NCBI RefSeq assembly: GCF_010692325.1
Contig: NZ_JAAHHW010000004.1
Span: forward strand, 1-64,000
Length of the DNA: 64,000 bases
Direction of reading: 5' to 3'
Source: Moorena sp. SIO3I8
GTDB taxonomy: Bacteria > Cyanobacteriota > Cyanobacteriia > Cyanobacteriales > Coleofasciculaceae
Shown: one piece after another, positions 28,122 to 37,103 of the stretch
How positions within the stretch are numbered: position 1 is the stretch's first letter
How the letters are laid out: every line of letters starts with the position of its first letter
The notes under the pieces: generated by a model
What the model was told of the DNA's origin: nothing
The model's database searches: none
Seen by the model: only the letters and a program-made list of their open reading frames with translations
Position numbers and translations under genes: made by a program

Positions 28122-29042
28122 ATGCCTCCGTTGCCGGGTCCTGTTACTGACCATAGCTGGGCTCAGTCATTGTTGCTTCACAGCATCGATGTTGGGTTGG
28201 TTCTAGCCCTTACTTATCTTGTGCTCCTCATCATTGGGGAGCGCCGCACCTTATGGATGGTGCGAGGGCTAATTGTCCTGATGTTAGCCGCAGCAGTAAG
28301 TAATAGGTTAGGGTTGACGCTATTGAGTTTTGTGCTAGAAAAGTTGGTGGTTGGCTCAGCTGTGGCAATGGCTGTCATCTTCCAGTCAGAGTTTCGTAGA
28401 TTTCTTGAACAGTTAGGTCGAGGAGAGATTGTGCAGTTGTTTCAAGGACAACGACGTCCCACTCCTAAGCCTGACAGTGTAATCAATGAAATCGTAGACG
28501 CGGTCAAAGAGTTGTCTCAAAATCGAGTTGGCGCTTTGATAACTTTAGAAACCAATGGTCCAATTGATGAGCGGGATGTTTCTGTACCGGGTGTTCAGCT
28601 AAATGCTGAAATTTCTAAAGAACTACTGCAAACCATTTTCCAAACAACTACGTTGTTACACGATGGAGCGGTATTAATTCGTGGCTCTCGGGTTGTAGCT
28701 GCGGGGGTAATTTTGCCTCTTTCTGAGCGCACAGCCTCTCGGAAGCTGGGGACCCGCCATCGGGCTGCGATGGGAATTACAGAACGTGTCGAAAATTGCC
28801 TTTGTATTGTTGTATCTGAAGAGACGGGTTCAATTTCTTTGGCGGAAAAAGGAGGATTGTACCGACCACTAACTAGCACGAGACTCAAACAATTGCTAGA
28901 GGAACGATTTTCCCCAGTCGTGGATCGTGAGGTAGTTGCTCCAGGTCTACGCAACCTAGGTCGCCAATTCAAGTCCCAGGGACGGGTGCTAGTTTCACGT
29001 TTCCTCCGTCTTCCATCATCAACGTCTCAAGAGAAAAAATAA
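28122..29042 (+). CDS. cdaA: Diadenylate cyclase CdaA
   Basis: A 306-residue membrane-bound diadenylate cyclase that makes the second messenger c-di-AMP from two ATP. Three transmembrane helices span about 20-90 ([40 protein letters not shown]). The DAC domain carries D181-G-A183 in LLHDGAVLI and R212-H-R214 in GTRHRAAMG, the two catalytic motifs. Unlike some Firmicutes, no cdaR follows; uppS starts 6 bp after the stop, suggesting co-transcription and a link between c-di-AMP and envelope synthesis. Confidence 0.95.
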   Translation: MPPLPGPVTDHSWAQSLLLHSIDVGLVLALTYLVLLIIGERRTLWMVRGLIVLMLAAAVSNRLGLTLLSFVLEKLVVGSAVAMAVIFQSEFRRFLEQLGRGEIVQLFQGQRRPTPKPDSVINEIVDAVKELSQNRVGALITLETNGPIDERDVSVPGVQLNAEISKELLQTIFQTTTLLHDGAVLIRGSRVVAAGVILPLSERTASRKLGTRHRAAMGITERVENCLCIVVSEETGSISLAEKGGLYRPLTSTRLKQLLEERFSPVVDREVVAPGLRNLGRQFKSQGRVLVSRFLRLPSSTSQEKK

Positions 29043-29047
29043 CTGCT

Positions 29048-29788
29048 ATGCAAACTATCCTAAACAAATTACCAAGCGACCTTTCACCAGACCGTTTGCC
29101 TAGGCATGTGGCAGTGATTATGGATGGTAATGGTCGTTGGGCAAAACGCCGGGGACTACCTCGAGTTATAGGACATCGGCAAGGGGTGGAGGCTCTCAAA
29201 AAACTACTTCGTTGTTGTGATGATTGGGGAATCAAAGCCCTTACCGCCTATGCATTTTCTACAGAAAACTGGGGACGCCCCTTAGAAGAGGTGGAGTTTC
29301 TGATGACCTTGTTTGAGCGGGTTTTGGCTAGAGAACTTCAAGAAATGATGGAGGAGAATGTTCGGATTCAGTTTGTGGGAAATTTGACCGCCTTACCGCA
29401 ATCGTTGCAAGCACAAATTGAGCATTCTATGAATGAAACTCTCAATAATACTGGCATTCAGTTTACTGTGGCTACTAACTACGGGGCCCGCCAGGAAATT
29501 ATACAAGCCTGTCGAGCCATTGCTACTCAGGTCCAACTTGGTCACATCCAACCAGATGACATTGACGAAGCCCTATTTTCACGCCATCTCTACACTGCCA
29601 ATATCTGTGACCCAGACTTGCTAATTCGCACTAGTGGGGAAATGCGCTTGAGCAATTTCCTACTTTGGCAAATGGCTTATGGGGAACTTTACATCACAGA
29701 TACCCTATGGCCGGATTTTGACCGTGGACAGTTTCACCGTGCTTTGTCTACTTATCAGCAGCGTGAACGTCGGTTTGGAAAAGTCTAA
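29048..29788 (+). CDS. uppS: Isoprenyl transferase (undecaprenyl diphosphate synthase)
   Basis: A 246-residue cis-prenyltransferase that builds the C55 lipid carrier for peptidoglycan. The catalytic aspartate is D26 in [35 protein letters not shown], and the C-terminal [19 protein letters not shown] match conserved regions III to V. It starts 6 bp after cdaA and closes the lysA-cdaA-uppS cluster. A repeat region with TTTTTTAGTTGTTCG duplicated and a TTGGCCAAAAGGCC palindrome (29905-29925) follows. Confidence 0.96.
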   Translation: MQTILNKLPSDLSPDRLPRHVAVIMDGNGRWAKRRGLPRVIGHRQGVEALKKLLRCCDDWGIKALTAYAFSTENWGRPLEEVEFLMTLFERVLARELQEMMEENVRIQFVGNLTALPQSLQAQIEHSMNETLNNTGIQFTVATNYGARQEIIQACRAIATQVQLGHIQPDDIDEALFSRHLYTANICDPDLLIRTSGEMRLSNFLLWQMAYGELYITDTLWPDFDRGQFHRALSTYQQRERRFGKV

Positions 29789-29964
29789 GATAAGAATGGT
29801 GAAAGGTTTTTTAGTTGTTCGCTTTTGGCGTTCCTTGTAGGGTAGGTTTTTTAGTTGTTCGCCTAGGGAACAACCTTATAACTTTCAACCTTCTAACCTT
29901 GGCCAAAAGGCCACGCTACAAGGGACAACCTTATAACGTTCAACGACCGCAGACCCTTCACCTA

Positions 29965-30237
29965 CTAAGGACCACAGAAAACTGCATCTTCTATATCTTT
30001 GCGGCTGAGGGAATACTTGAAAGATCGTTGAATATCTTGTCCATCTTCCCCAGACTTGACGTAGCGCACGATTAACTCCTCTACCTCAAGGCAAAGTTCT
30101 GCTTTCCAGGTAGGTCGATCAACACGCCAGCAATGTAGATCATTACTGTCTTGTTCACATCCTAGTATTTTCAGCCACCTCTCTATTTCAGGTAGAGGGT
30201 GGTTATACAAGGGGGTATCACCTGGCGGAAGTGTCAT
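29965..30237 (-). CDS. DUF3143 family protein
   Basis: A 90-residue protein matching the cyanobacterial DUF3143 family: MTLPPGDTPLYNHPLPEIER, CWRVDRPTWKAELCLEVEEL and RSFKYSLSRKDIEDAVFCGP. Function unknown. In cyanobacteria it is commonly next to a J-domain gene, as here (start of the next gene downstream of 30442 on the same strand lies about 200 bp upstream of this gene), hinting at a chaperone-related role. Confidence 0.9.
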   Translation of the reverse strand: MTLPPGDTPLYNHPLPEIERWLKILGCEQDSNDLHCWRVDRPTWKAELCLEVEELIVRYVKSGEDGQDIQRSFKYSLSRKDIEDAVFCGP

Positions 30238-30441
30238 ATCGAGTCCGATTAACTATTTATAATTCTTGGTGGTACATCAGTAGAAAATTGAACATTGTCA
30301 ATGGTCACGTGACAATTTTCAATTAACAATTAAGACAATTAACATTTAAGACAATTAACATTTATGGGATAAACCCTATTATAAGGGATTAACATTATAA
30401 GGGATTAAACAGACTTAATATTATAAGTTATTCTTGATCAG
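30238..30441. other. Repeat-rich spacer between the J-domain gene and DUF3143 gene
   Basis: AT-rich sequence with imperfect repeats of AATTAACATTTAAGAC and TTATAAGGGATTAA. No gene or clear terminator is visible. Confidence 0.45.
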
Positions 30442-31062
30442 TTATTCTGAGAGATGGGTTATCTGGGGATTTTGGGCTGATTGGTTATTAACCGGTATTT
30501 GACTATCCAAATTATCAGGTTTCGCCTGTTGAATAAAATTAATCTCGGGTAAGGTAAGCAAATCATTGCCACTGGGTTTAGAAATTAGCAGAGCAGATTC
30601 ACCTTGGGTTAATCCAATCGCTATGGCTAGTAGTAAGCAGCCTAAAAAGGTTAGTCCTAAAATGAATAAGACAAAAATCTCCCCAGCTGAAAGGGGGCGG
30701 TCAGTGGGATCAAGGTAAGCTGAGGACGAGGAGCTTGGTGGCTTTTGATTAACTGGATTGTTTAAACTAGGGGGTGGCTGAATCACATTGAGGCGGGAAT
30801 AACCAATTTTTTGGTCATAGATTGCTCGTCGCTCTGGATTACTCAGGGTAGCATAGGCTTGGTTCAGCTTTTGGAATTTAATCGTGGCAGTTTCAGTGGG
30901 TAAGTCGGTTGTATCAGGATGATAGCGCTTACTGAGTTGCCGATAGGCACGTCGGATAGCTATGGGTGATGCACTAGGGTGCAATCCCAGTATTTCGTAA
31001 TAAGTCGTGGAGTTTGGGCTTTCGCGATTCCTAATGTTTTGTCTGACCCGATCTTGTGCCAC
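30442..31062 (-). CDS. Membrane-anchored J-domain protein
   Basis: A 206-residue protein with an N-terminal J domain at about 20-85: TYYEILGLHPSASPIAIRRA, the HPD motif in KRYHPDTT, and LNQAYATLSNPERRAIYD. After a Pro/Ser-rich linker there is one transmembrane helix (IFVLFILGLTFLGCLLLAIA) and a polar tail. It would stimulate a DnaK ATPase at a membrane. It lacks the G/F and zinc-finger regions of DnaJ, so it is a class C J protein. The DUF3143 gene follows on the same strand. Confidence 0.88.
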   Translation of the reverse strand: MAQDRVRQNIRNRESPNSTTYYEILGLHPSASPIAIRRAYRQLSKRYHPDTTDLPTETATIKFQKLNQAYATLSNPERRAIYDQKIGYSRLNVIQPPPSLNNPVNQKPPSSSSSAYLDPTDRPLSAGEIFVLFILGLTFLGCLLLAIAIGLTQGESALLISKPSGNDLLTLPEINFIQQAKPDNLDSQIPVNNQSAQNPQITHLSE

Positions 31063-31280
31063 TGCAGTTTTATCCTAACTGGTTAGACAACGCTTTCGAT
31101 TATTGTGACATTTGGAAGGAGCCTGATCCTTTAATCATCCCACAAAATCCGACAATTTCGGTAAACTAAGCTTAACTTCACCTATTCTAGGCAACATGGT
31201 AACGGTTATCCTGACTCGTGCTTAGACGACTCCTTTTCAACTAAGGTTTAGCTAATTGCAATATCAAGAACTAAATTAGG

Positions 31281-32585
31281 TTAAATGTGACACGCCACGC
31301 CACGAATTGCTGACAACAACAGCCACCCCAAGGTATTAACCCGAAAATCAAACAGAGTTACATCCAGCAGATTGAATAGAGTACAGCTGCCAAAAGCCAC
31401 CAGATAACTGAACAGAATTAAGTTGTCTTGATGCCAATCTTGTCTAGTGGTAGGGGTCGCAACGGTTGACCAAACCCTTAATAGTTGGATACCTTGTACT
31501 ATAATCCAGGCAACTAAGCCACTCAACATCAGTGTGCCTGGGATGCCAGTTTCAGCAGTCAACATTAGAGGTAAATTATGGGGATGACCAAGCCAGACTT
31601 CCATTTGTGACTGGTAAAGAGGAGTGAAATTGCGTAACCCCCAACCCAACCAGGGACGTTCCTGAATCATGGACCAAGTAAATTTCCACTGGGTTGTCCT
31701 CAAGGTAGCGATGGGTCGGTCGGGATACAACTGGTCAGACAATCGCATCCAAAAGTATGCTGGGACAATACTACGCAGCCATTGACGCCCTAGGATTGGA
31801 CCAAATGATGCCCACAGAATACTACCAACAGCAGCAGTAACTGCTGTCACCAGCCAGTACCAACCTAAGTAAAGGGCAAAGGCAAGGCAAGCCAAAACAG
31901 CGATTATCCAAGCATTGCGGGAGTTGGTCAAAACTAATGCGATCGCATTACCGATCACCACCACACTCAAGAACAACAGCGGATAATCGAATCGATGCCA
32001 GCTCCAACCCCTAGCTTGAAACCTCTCAATCCACAGCCCTATTCCTAAAATTAATGGTATTTGTAGATAAGCGGCTAGGATATTGGCATACGAAAACACT
32101 GAATCCATCCGATCTGGAGGATTACCGTTAGCTACCAAGGTTGAACCAAAGACTAGTGATAATACTTTTGGGCTAGTCCAACCCAAAACCATCTGAGCAA
32201 AACCCAGTATAGTTACTGCTAGGGAAGGAATAACTAGAATCCAGGCTAATTGCCTCAGCTGTGCTGGGGTTTTGATGAGGGTAGAGAAAGCAGCGAAAAC
32301 GGCGAAGAAGGGGATAAAATTCCCTAAACCTAGGAACGCTTCTGTGGGGTTAAAGGCTAAGCTAGCAGTAATGAGCAACCAGATACTCAAAATAGCCAAG
32401 CCCCAGTTTAGGGGTTTTGAGATCATACTGGCGTAATTTTGCCGCCAAGTATCTCCCACAGCTAGAACTAACCCCACTGCCCCTAAAGCTGGAAACAGGG
32501 GAAAGATAAGAGTTCCCAGCTTAGCGCAGTTCCAACCTATTTGTAGGTGATTGTCTGAATGTCTATTCTTTCCCAATCTAGCCAC
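31281..32585 (-). CDS. O-antigen ligase/polymerase family membrane protein
   Basis: A 434-residue polytopic membrane protein with about 11 hydrophobic segments. The periplasmic-loop region RPWLGWGLRNFTPLY, then LGHPHNLPLMLTAETGIPG, is the hallmark of the O-antigen ligase (WaaL/Wzy-like, including the cyanobacterial IctB group). TNSRNAWIIAVLACLAF is another conserved piece. It could ligate or polymerise surface polysaccharide; the old IctB bicarbonate-transport assignment for relatives is disputed. The GTG start follows a run with no strong ribosome-binding site. A YaaW-like gene lies 21 bp upstream, probably in the same transcript. Confidence 0.85.
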   Translation of the reverse strand: MARLGKNRHSDNHLQIGWNCAKLGTLIFPLFPALGAVGLVLAVGDTWRQNYASMISKPLNWGLAILSIWLLITASLAFNPTEAFLGLGNFIPFFAVFAAFSTLIKTPAQLRQLAWILVIPSLAVTILGFAQMVLGWTSPKVLSLVFGSTLVANGNPPDRMDSVFSYANILAAYLQIPLILGIGLWIERFQARGWSWHRFDYPLLFLSVVVIGNAIALVLTNSRNAWIIAVLACLAFALYLGWYWLVTAVTAAVGSILWASFGPILGRQWLRSIVPAYFWMRLSDQLYPDRPIATLRTTQWKFTWSMIQERPWLGWGLRNFTPLYQSQMEVWLGHPHNLPLMLTAETGIPGTLMLSGLVAWIIVQGIQLLRVWSTVATPTTRQDWHQDNLILFSYLVAFGSCTLFNLLDVTLFDFRVNTLGWLLLSAIRGVACHI

Positions 32586-32606
32586 TAAGCATTACTATGA
32601 ATAAAT

Positions 32607-33464
32607 CTAAACTGGTTCCCAGCACTCAGCACGAGTCAGGCGGATTTGTGCTAAGGTTAAGATTGTTGGAATAATCCGACCGTAGTTGGTTGCGATCGCT
32701 CTCCAGCCTAAGTCAACAAAGAAATAGCTCCACATGATCGGACCTAGGCAGGCAAAAACACTCCTAGTAACTCCATAACGAGCAGCACTTAGTGCCATTC
32801 CCTGTCGTGCTGTTTGTAGTGTAAAGTAGTTCTGAAACTGAGCTGCTGCTGCCAAACCTCCCTTCACTAGGGCTTGTTTAGCAACCTGATAGCGAGCGAA
32901 ATGTAGGGCAAACTGGCGTGCAACCTGTTGTAGTATTATTGGCTTTAGAATCGAGGTCAATGCTAGGGCGCTACCACCTTTGAGTAAAAACTCGATAGGG
33001 TTGTGCTGGATTTGTACAGGTAAGGGTTCAGGGAGTTTTGACTTAGCTAAGCATTTCTGTACCTGTACTGTTAGGGATTGCTGCTCTTGGGTTGGTAAGC
33101 GTTTCCAGGTTTTCTCCATGAGGTGAAGAAATATTTCTGCTTCCAAGTCAGTTGTAGTCAGACGTTGAGAGTAAGGAATTTTGAGGTAACGACAAACTTG
33201 AATCAGGGCTTGTCGGTAGGTTACTTCCCTCGTCCGTCCCTTGAGTACTGTTACTCCATCTGCTGCCAAGAAGCGAAATCGCTCTTCCAGGGAATCCAAC
33301 CAAGCTTCACGGTTTTGGCTTTGGATATCGATTGGCTCAGGGAGCTGAAGGTAATCTAAGGGATTAAACCTACGACAGAATAGAATGTCTGTCACTTGTT
33401 GTAACTCTTCAACGGTTGCTAACTCTAACGCAGTTCTCAGCTCATCCAACGTTCTTCCCTCCAC
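32607..33464 (-). CDS. YaaW-like protein of unknown function
   Basis: A 285-residue protein. The N-terminal 160 residues are helical and charged (LRTALELATVEELQQVTDIL; LEAEIFLHLMEKTWKRLP). The C-terminal half is amphipathic and Ala-rich (LTSILKPIILQQVARQFALH) and ends LGPIMWSYFFVDLGWRAIA, TNYGRIIPTILTLAQIRLTR. That ending resembles the YaaW/UPF0174 group, whose function is unknown; the match is from memory and only moderate. The start is a GTG. It is 21 bp upstream of the O-antigen ligase-like gene. Confidence 0.65.
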   Translation of the reverse strand: MEGRTLDELRTALELATVEELQQVTDILFCRRFNPLDYLQLPEPIDIQSQNREAWLDSLEERFRFLAADGVTVLKGRTREVTYRQALIQVCRYLKIPYSQRLTTTDLEAEIFLHLMEKTWKRLPTQEQQSLTVQVQKCLAKSKLPEPLPVQIQHNPIEFLLKGGSALALTSILKPIILQQVARQFALHFARYQVAKQALVKGGLAAAAQFQNYFTLQTARQGMALSAARYGVTRSVFACLGPIMWSYFFVDLGWRAIATNYGRIIPTILTLAQIRLTRAECWEPV

Positions 33465-34136
33465 AACCCCGTTTTTTGTGCTGTCCTCTATTCTACTCCT
33501 ATCAGTTTTATAGTAGGAGTTTGAATCTACTTTGATGTAGTAAGCTGTTAGGCATTTGGCAGCTATGCTGAAGCGACGGGTTGGCCTTTATGGGGGGGGG
33601 ATTTGTCCCACTCGCGCTTTGCATCAAGACACGGACAAGAGTTTCAGCTTTTTTTTTGATTTAATAAAGCAATGCAGTCGGCTCCACTAGGACAAGGAGG
33701 GAATAAGGGAATTCCCGCCATGGGATTCTTGGGTATTGGCAGGTTTTAGAGGTGCAACTATTAGCCTTATAGCTATCTAAACCTTGTCAAACATTATCCA
33801 CTGTTTTATAATGAAATAAGTTAGTAACTTGTTTAACTTCGGAACACTACCGCCCAACGAAGAACTAAAAGCTTTGGCAGCTGGTCGTAAGTTAAGCGAC
33901 GTAAAATAATGGACTGAGTGAAGTTACAGTGCGGTTTGAGAGTAGGCAGCAGAGCCTCCATTAAGAAAATTAGCGCAATGCTTTTGGCATTGCTTTGTCG
34001 GCAACAACCATTAGTTAAAACTAATGCTATACCATCGTCCTATCTGCTTGTGAGTAGGTTTGTACAGGTTAAATGTTGCACAAGCAATCGGATATGCTTA
34101 GTTTTGGTGTATTAGTATTTTATTGAAACAACACAA
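33465..34136. other. Non-coding region with G9 tract
   Basis: A run of nine G (33591-33599) follows a GTTGGCCTTTAT segment, then a CACTCGCGCTTTGCATC repeat also seen near 17105. A poly-T run (33650-33659) lies downstream. Short plus-strand frames at 33918-34115 have no family features. The last 60 bp carry the leader of the desaturase gene. Confidence 0.5.
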
Positions 34137-35048
34137 GTGTCAATCTCTTCATCTACTTCCCCAGAAGTTAGCACACTCCAGAAAACTTTAGTTACTATCG
34201 TTATCGCCATCTCCCCTTTGGGAGTAATTGCTGCGATAGTAGTTATGTTCCTTGAGAAACTGAACGTCCAGCCTCTCGATATTGGTCTTTTTCTCGGGAT
34301 GTACATCCTGAATTTTATCGGGATTACCGTCGGGTATCACAGGCTTTTTAGCCATCGTGCCTTTCAGACTGGACCATTTATAAGGGCATTCTTAGCCATT
34401 GCTGGATGTATGGCAGCTCAAGGACCAGTAACTAGCTGGGTTCACCATCATCGCTGCCATCATATTTACTCTGACCAAGACGGAGACACTCACTCACCCC
34501 ATCTTCACCAGGGAGGATTTTGGGGATTTATCCAAGGGTTTTGGCATTCCCATATTGCTTGGATTGTGAATGTGGATTGGCAGCCTCCCTATAAGTATGC
34601 TCCTGACCTAATCAAGGACAAGCTGATCCGAAGAATAGACAACCTCTACGTCTTTTGGGTATTGCTTTCCCTGTTAATTCCTGGTTTCCTGGGTGGAGTC
34701 TTGACTGGTTCTGTATCAGGAGTCTTAGGTGGTTTAATCTGGGGCGGAGCATTTCGGATTTTTCTGGTCCGTCAAATCACCTTTTGTGTCAACTCAGTTT
34801 GCCACCTGTGGGGAAAAGAGCTGTTTACTACCTCTGATATGAGCAAGAACAATCCTATCGTCGCCATCTTGACCCTTGGTGAAGGGTGGCACAATAATCA
34901 CCATGCTTTTCCCAACTCAGCAAGATTTGGACATTATTGGTGGCAACTTGACCTGGGTTGGTTCTTCATCCTGCTGCTTCAGCGCTTAGGACTAGCCTGG
35001 AATGTCAAATTACCATCAAAAGACGAACTGCAACCTAGAAGTATCTAA
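34137..35048 (+). CDS. Fatty acid desaturase (delta-9 acyl type)
   Basis: A 303-residue membrane di-iron desaturase of the acyl-CoA/acyl-lipid delta-9 class. The three histidine boxes are H68-RLFS-H73, HRCHH at 105-109, and HNNHH at 252-256, with the family's VGYHR and GEGWHNNHH contexts. Hydrophobic pairs at about 20-65 and 170-210 would form the four transmembrane helices. It would introduce a double bond into membrane-lipid acyl chains. The start is GTG, with no strong ribosome-binding site. A 16-bp GC-rich palindrome follows the gene. Confidence 0.9.
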   Translation: MSISSSTSPEVSTLQKTLVTIVIAISPLGVIAAIVVMFLEKLNVQPLDIGLFLGMYILNFIGITVGYHRLFSHRAFQTGPFIRAFLAIAGCMAAQGPVTSWVHHHRCHHIYSDQDGDTHSPHLHQGGFWGFIQGFWHSHIAWIVNVDWQPPYKYAPDLIKDKLIRRIDNLYVFWVLLSLLIPGFLGGVLTGSVSGVLGGLIWGGAFRIFLVRQITFCVNSVCHLWGKELFTTSDMSKNNPIVAILTLGEGWHNNHHAFPNSARFGHYWWQLDLGWFFILLLQRLGLAWNVKLPSKDELQPRSI

Positions 35049-35092
35049 TCCCAGGATTAAGAATTTCAGGTGAACTACCTCTCGCTGCGCAC

Positions 35093-35112
35093 GCCCCTCG
35101 CGAGGGGCTTTC
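35093..35112 (+). terminator. Rho-independent terminator of the desaturase gene
   Basis: A perfect 16-bp palindrome, GCCCCTCGCGAGGGGC, followed by TTTCT, 44 bp after the desaturase stop codon. Confidence 0.75.
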
Positions 35113-35289
35113 TACTTAATTGGGGACTGTCTTGTAGACCCTTGATAGACAATCTATCTAGACGTTACCTCTCCCTGTTAAACTAGAAAAGGCTATGTTG
35201 CTCAAAGCTAAGGTTTTAAAGCCTTGGAGTTTAAGAGCAAGCTGCGCTATGGTCGTGGCTAGGATGTCAAATCCAGGAGAAAAACATTA

Positions 35290-36012
35290 GTGCTAACACT
35301 GGGCGTAAATATTGACCATATTGCCACAATTCGTCAGGCGCGGCGCACTGTAGAACCTGACCCAGTGGCAGCAGCGGTGTTGGCAGAGCTTGCTGGTGCG
35401 GATGGCATCACCGCACATCTAAGAGAGGACCGACGTCACATTCAACAGAGGGACATTGCTCTGTTGAGACAAACGGTGCGAACTCATCTGAATTTGGAAA
35501 TGGCACCTACCGATGAAATGGTAGCGATCGCTCTAGAGGTTAAACCCGATTACGTTACCCTCGTACCAGAAAAACGAGAAGAAGTGACTACCGAGGGAGG
35601 GCTAGATGTAGCAGGGCAAATGCCTCGCCTTAGTGAGGTTGTAGCCCAGTTACAGAGCGCTGGTATTCCCGTTAGCTTATTTATAGACGCTGATCCTGCC
35701 CAAATCGATGCTTCTGCTCAAACAAAAGCTAAATTTATTGAGCTGCACACGGGGAGTTATGCAGAAGCTACTAATGAAGTCAGTCAGGCTAAAGAATTAA
35801 AAGTTTTGGCCTCCGGATGCCAACAAGCGATTGCTGCTGGCTTACGAGTCAATGCTGGTCATGGTCTTACCTACTGGAATGTTTACCCGGTTGCTTGTAT
35901 CGAAGGTATGGAAGAACTCAATATTGGTCATAGCATCATTGCTCGGGCATCTCTGGTGGGTATAGAACGGGCGGTCAGAGAAATGAAACAAGCGATGCAA
36001 GGTAAATTTTGA
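35290..36012 (+). CDS. pdxJ: Pyridoxine 5'-phosphate synthase
   Basis: A 240-residue TIM-barrel enzyme that condenses 1-deoxyxylulose 5-phosphate with 3-amino-2-oxopropyl phosphate in vitamin B6 synthesis. [16 protein letters not shown], the [12 protein letters not shown] loop, [30 protein letters not shown] and [11 protein letters not shown] are the conserved blocks. The start is GTG, preceded by AGGAGAAAAA. The ycf54 gene follows 22 bp later, likely in one transcript. Confidence 0.96.
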   Translation: MLTLGVNIDHIATIRQARRTVEPDPVAAAVLAELAGADGITAHLREDRRHIQQRDIALLRQTVRTHLNLEMAPTDEMVAIALEVKPDYVTLVPEKREEVTTEGGLDVAGQMPRLSEVVAQLQSAGIPVSLFIDADPAQIDASAQTKAKFIELHTGSYAEATNEVSQAKELKVLASGCQQAIAAGLRVNAGHGLTYWNVYPVACIEGMEELNIGHSIIARASLVGIERAVREMKQAMQGKF

Positions 36013-36034
36013 GCTTTCCTCAGTAACTGAAACT

Positions 36035-36358
36035 ATGCAAACTTACTACTACGTTTTAGCCAGTCAAAAGTTCCTTGAAGAAGAACCATTGGAGGAAGTA
36101 CTTCGGGAACGTACCAGGCACTACCATGAACAGGAAAAAGAAATAGACTTTTGGTTAGTCAACCAGCCAGCATTCTTGGAAAGTTCCCAAATGTCCCAGG
36201 TCAAGCAGGAATGTCCGCAACCAGCAACGGCGATAATTTCTACTAATCCTAAGTTCATCACCTGGTTAAAGCTGCGCCTAGAATTTGTCAAAACTGGTGA
36301 ATTTCAGGCACCATCAGATAGTATACCTGACCCTCTAGCGTCTCTGGCATCAGTTTGA
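36035..36358 (+). CDS. ycf54: Mg-protoporphyrin IX monomethyl ester cyclase subunit Ycf54
   Basis: A 107-residue protein of the Ycf54/DUF2488 family, an accessory subunit of the aerobic cyclase that forms ring E of chlorophyll. TYYYVLASQKFL, EEVLRERTRHYHEQEKEIDF, FWLVNQPAFLE, CPQPATAIISTNPKFITWLK and LEFVKTGEFQAP cover almost the whole conserved fold. It lies 22 bp after pdxJ and 54 bp before a secreted-protein gene, in one direction. Confidence 0.93.
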   Translation: MQTYYYVLASQKFLEEEPLEEVLRERTRHYHEQEKEIDFWLVNQPAFLESSQMSQVKQECPQPATAIISTNPKFITWLKLRLEFVKTGEFQAPSDSIPDPLASLASV

Positions 36359-36412
36359 TGGTTAGTTTTTTGCTTCCAAGACAGTGGCTATAGGTCTACT
36401 TTCTAATCATCT

Positions 36413-37063
36413 ATGACCAGGGAAACAATACAGTTTATTTTACAAATTTTCTCGATAGCACTGGCTGCTTTAGTTGGTGGTGTCTTTGATTCGGTTTATG
36501 CTCAACCAATAACTCCTCAATGCCAACCACCACAAAACGGCGAGTACATTTTGTTAGTGCTTAGCCGAATTAGGAAAAATCACGAACAAATTCAAAGAAT
36601 TTTACCCAATAGCGCAAAAACTGATTTTTGTCAATATTTGGAAGACACAGTAACTCGGGTTGGCGGTTTCAGAGGCATTAACGATGCTAAAGATTGGGCA
36701 CGCTATCTGGATCAGGTAGTGGGATACTCAGCTTTTGTAGTTCAATCTCCACCGTCAAGCCAACCTAGTACTACTATACAGCCTACTAATAGAGGTTATA
36801 CTCCTCAGGGATTGGGTGATGGTTATGCAGTTCTGGTGGACTACTTCAATCAACCAGAAATGGCATCCCGACTAGAGCAACTACTGGGCGTCAATGTTGG
36901 CTTGGTTTCTTATGCTCAGCGACCTTACTTACTGACAGTACACACAACTAGTGAAACCCAAGCTAACTCAATCTTAAGGCGACTGAGCGCAGGGGGGTTT
37001 TGGGCAATGGTTGTTGATAGTCGCCGAGTTACCCTACTAAAACGTAAGGTGGTTCGCTTTTAA
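36413..37063 (+). CDS. Secreted protein with SPOR-like C-terminal domain
   Basis: A 216-residue protein. The N-terminus has a signal peptide with a likely cut after DSVYA (FSIALAALVGGVFDSVYA). The middle contains a conserved-looking segment (ILLVLSRIRKNHEQIQRILP). After a Ser/Pro/Thr linker (125-145), the last 80 residues (GYAVLVDYFNQPEMASRLEQ; PYLLTVHTTSETQANSILRR) have the beta-alpha-beta pattern of SPOR-like modules. SPOR domains bind denuded peptidoglycan; that role here is inferred. Such proteins are conserved in cyanobacteria. Confidence 0.75.
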   Translation: MTRETIQFILQIFSIALAALVGGVFDSVYAQPITPQCQPPQNGEYILLVLSRIRKNHEQIQRILPNSAKTDFCQYLEDTVTRVGGFRGINDAKDWARYLDQVVGYSAFVVQSPPSSQPSTTIQPTNRGYTPQGLGDGYAVLVDYFNQPEMASRLEQLLGVNVGLVSYAQRPYLLTVHTTSETQANSILRRLSAGGFWAMVVDSRRVTLLKRKVVRF

Positions 37064-37103
37064 CTAGTTCCGTTTGAACTAGGTAATGGCAAATTACTAA
37101 TTA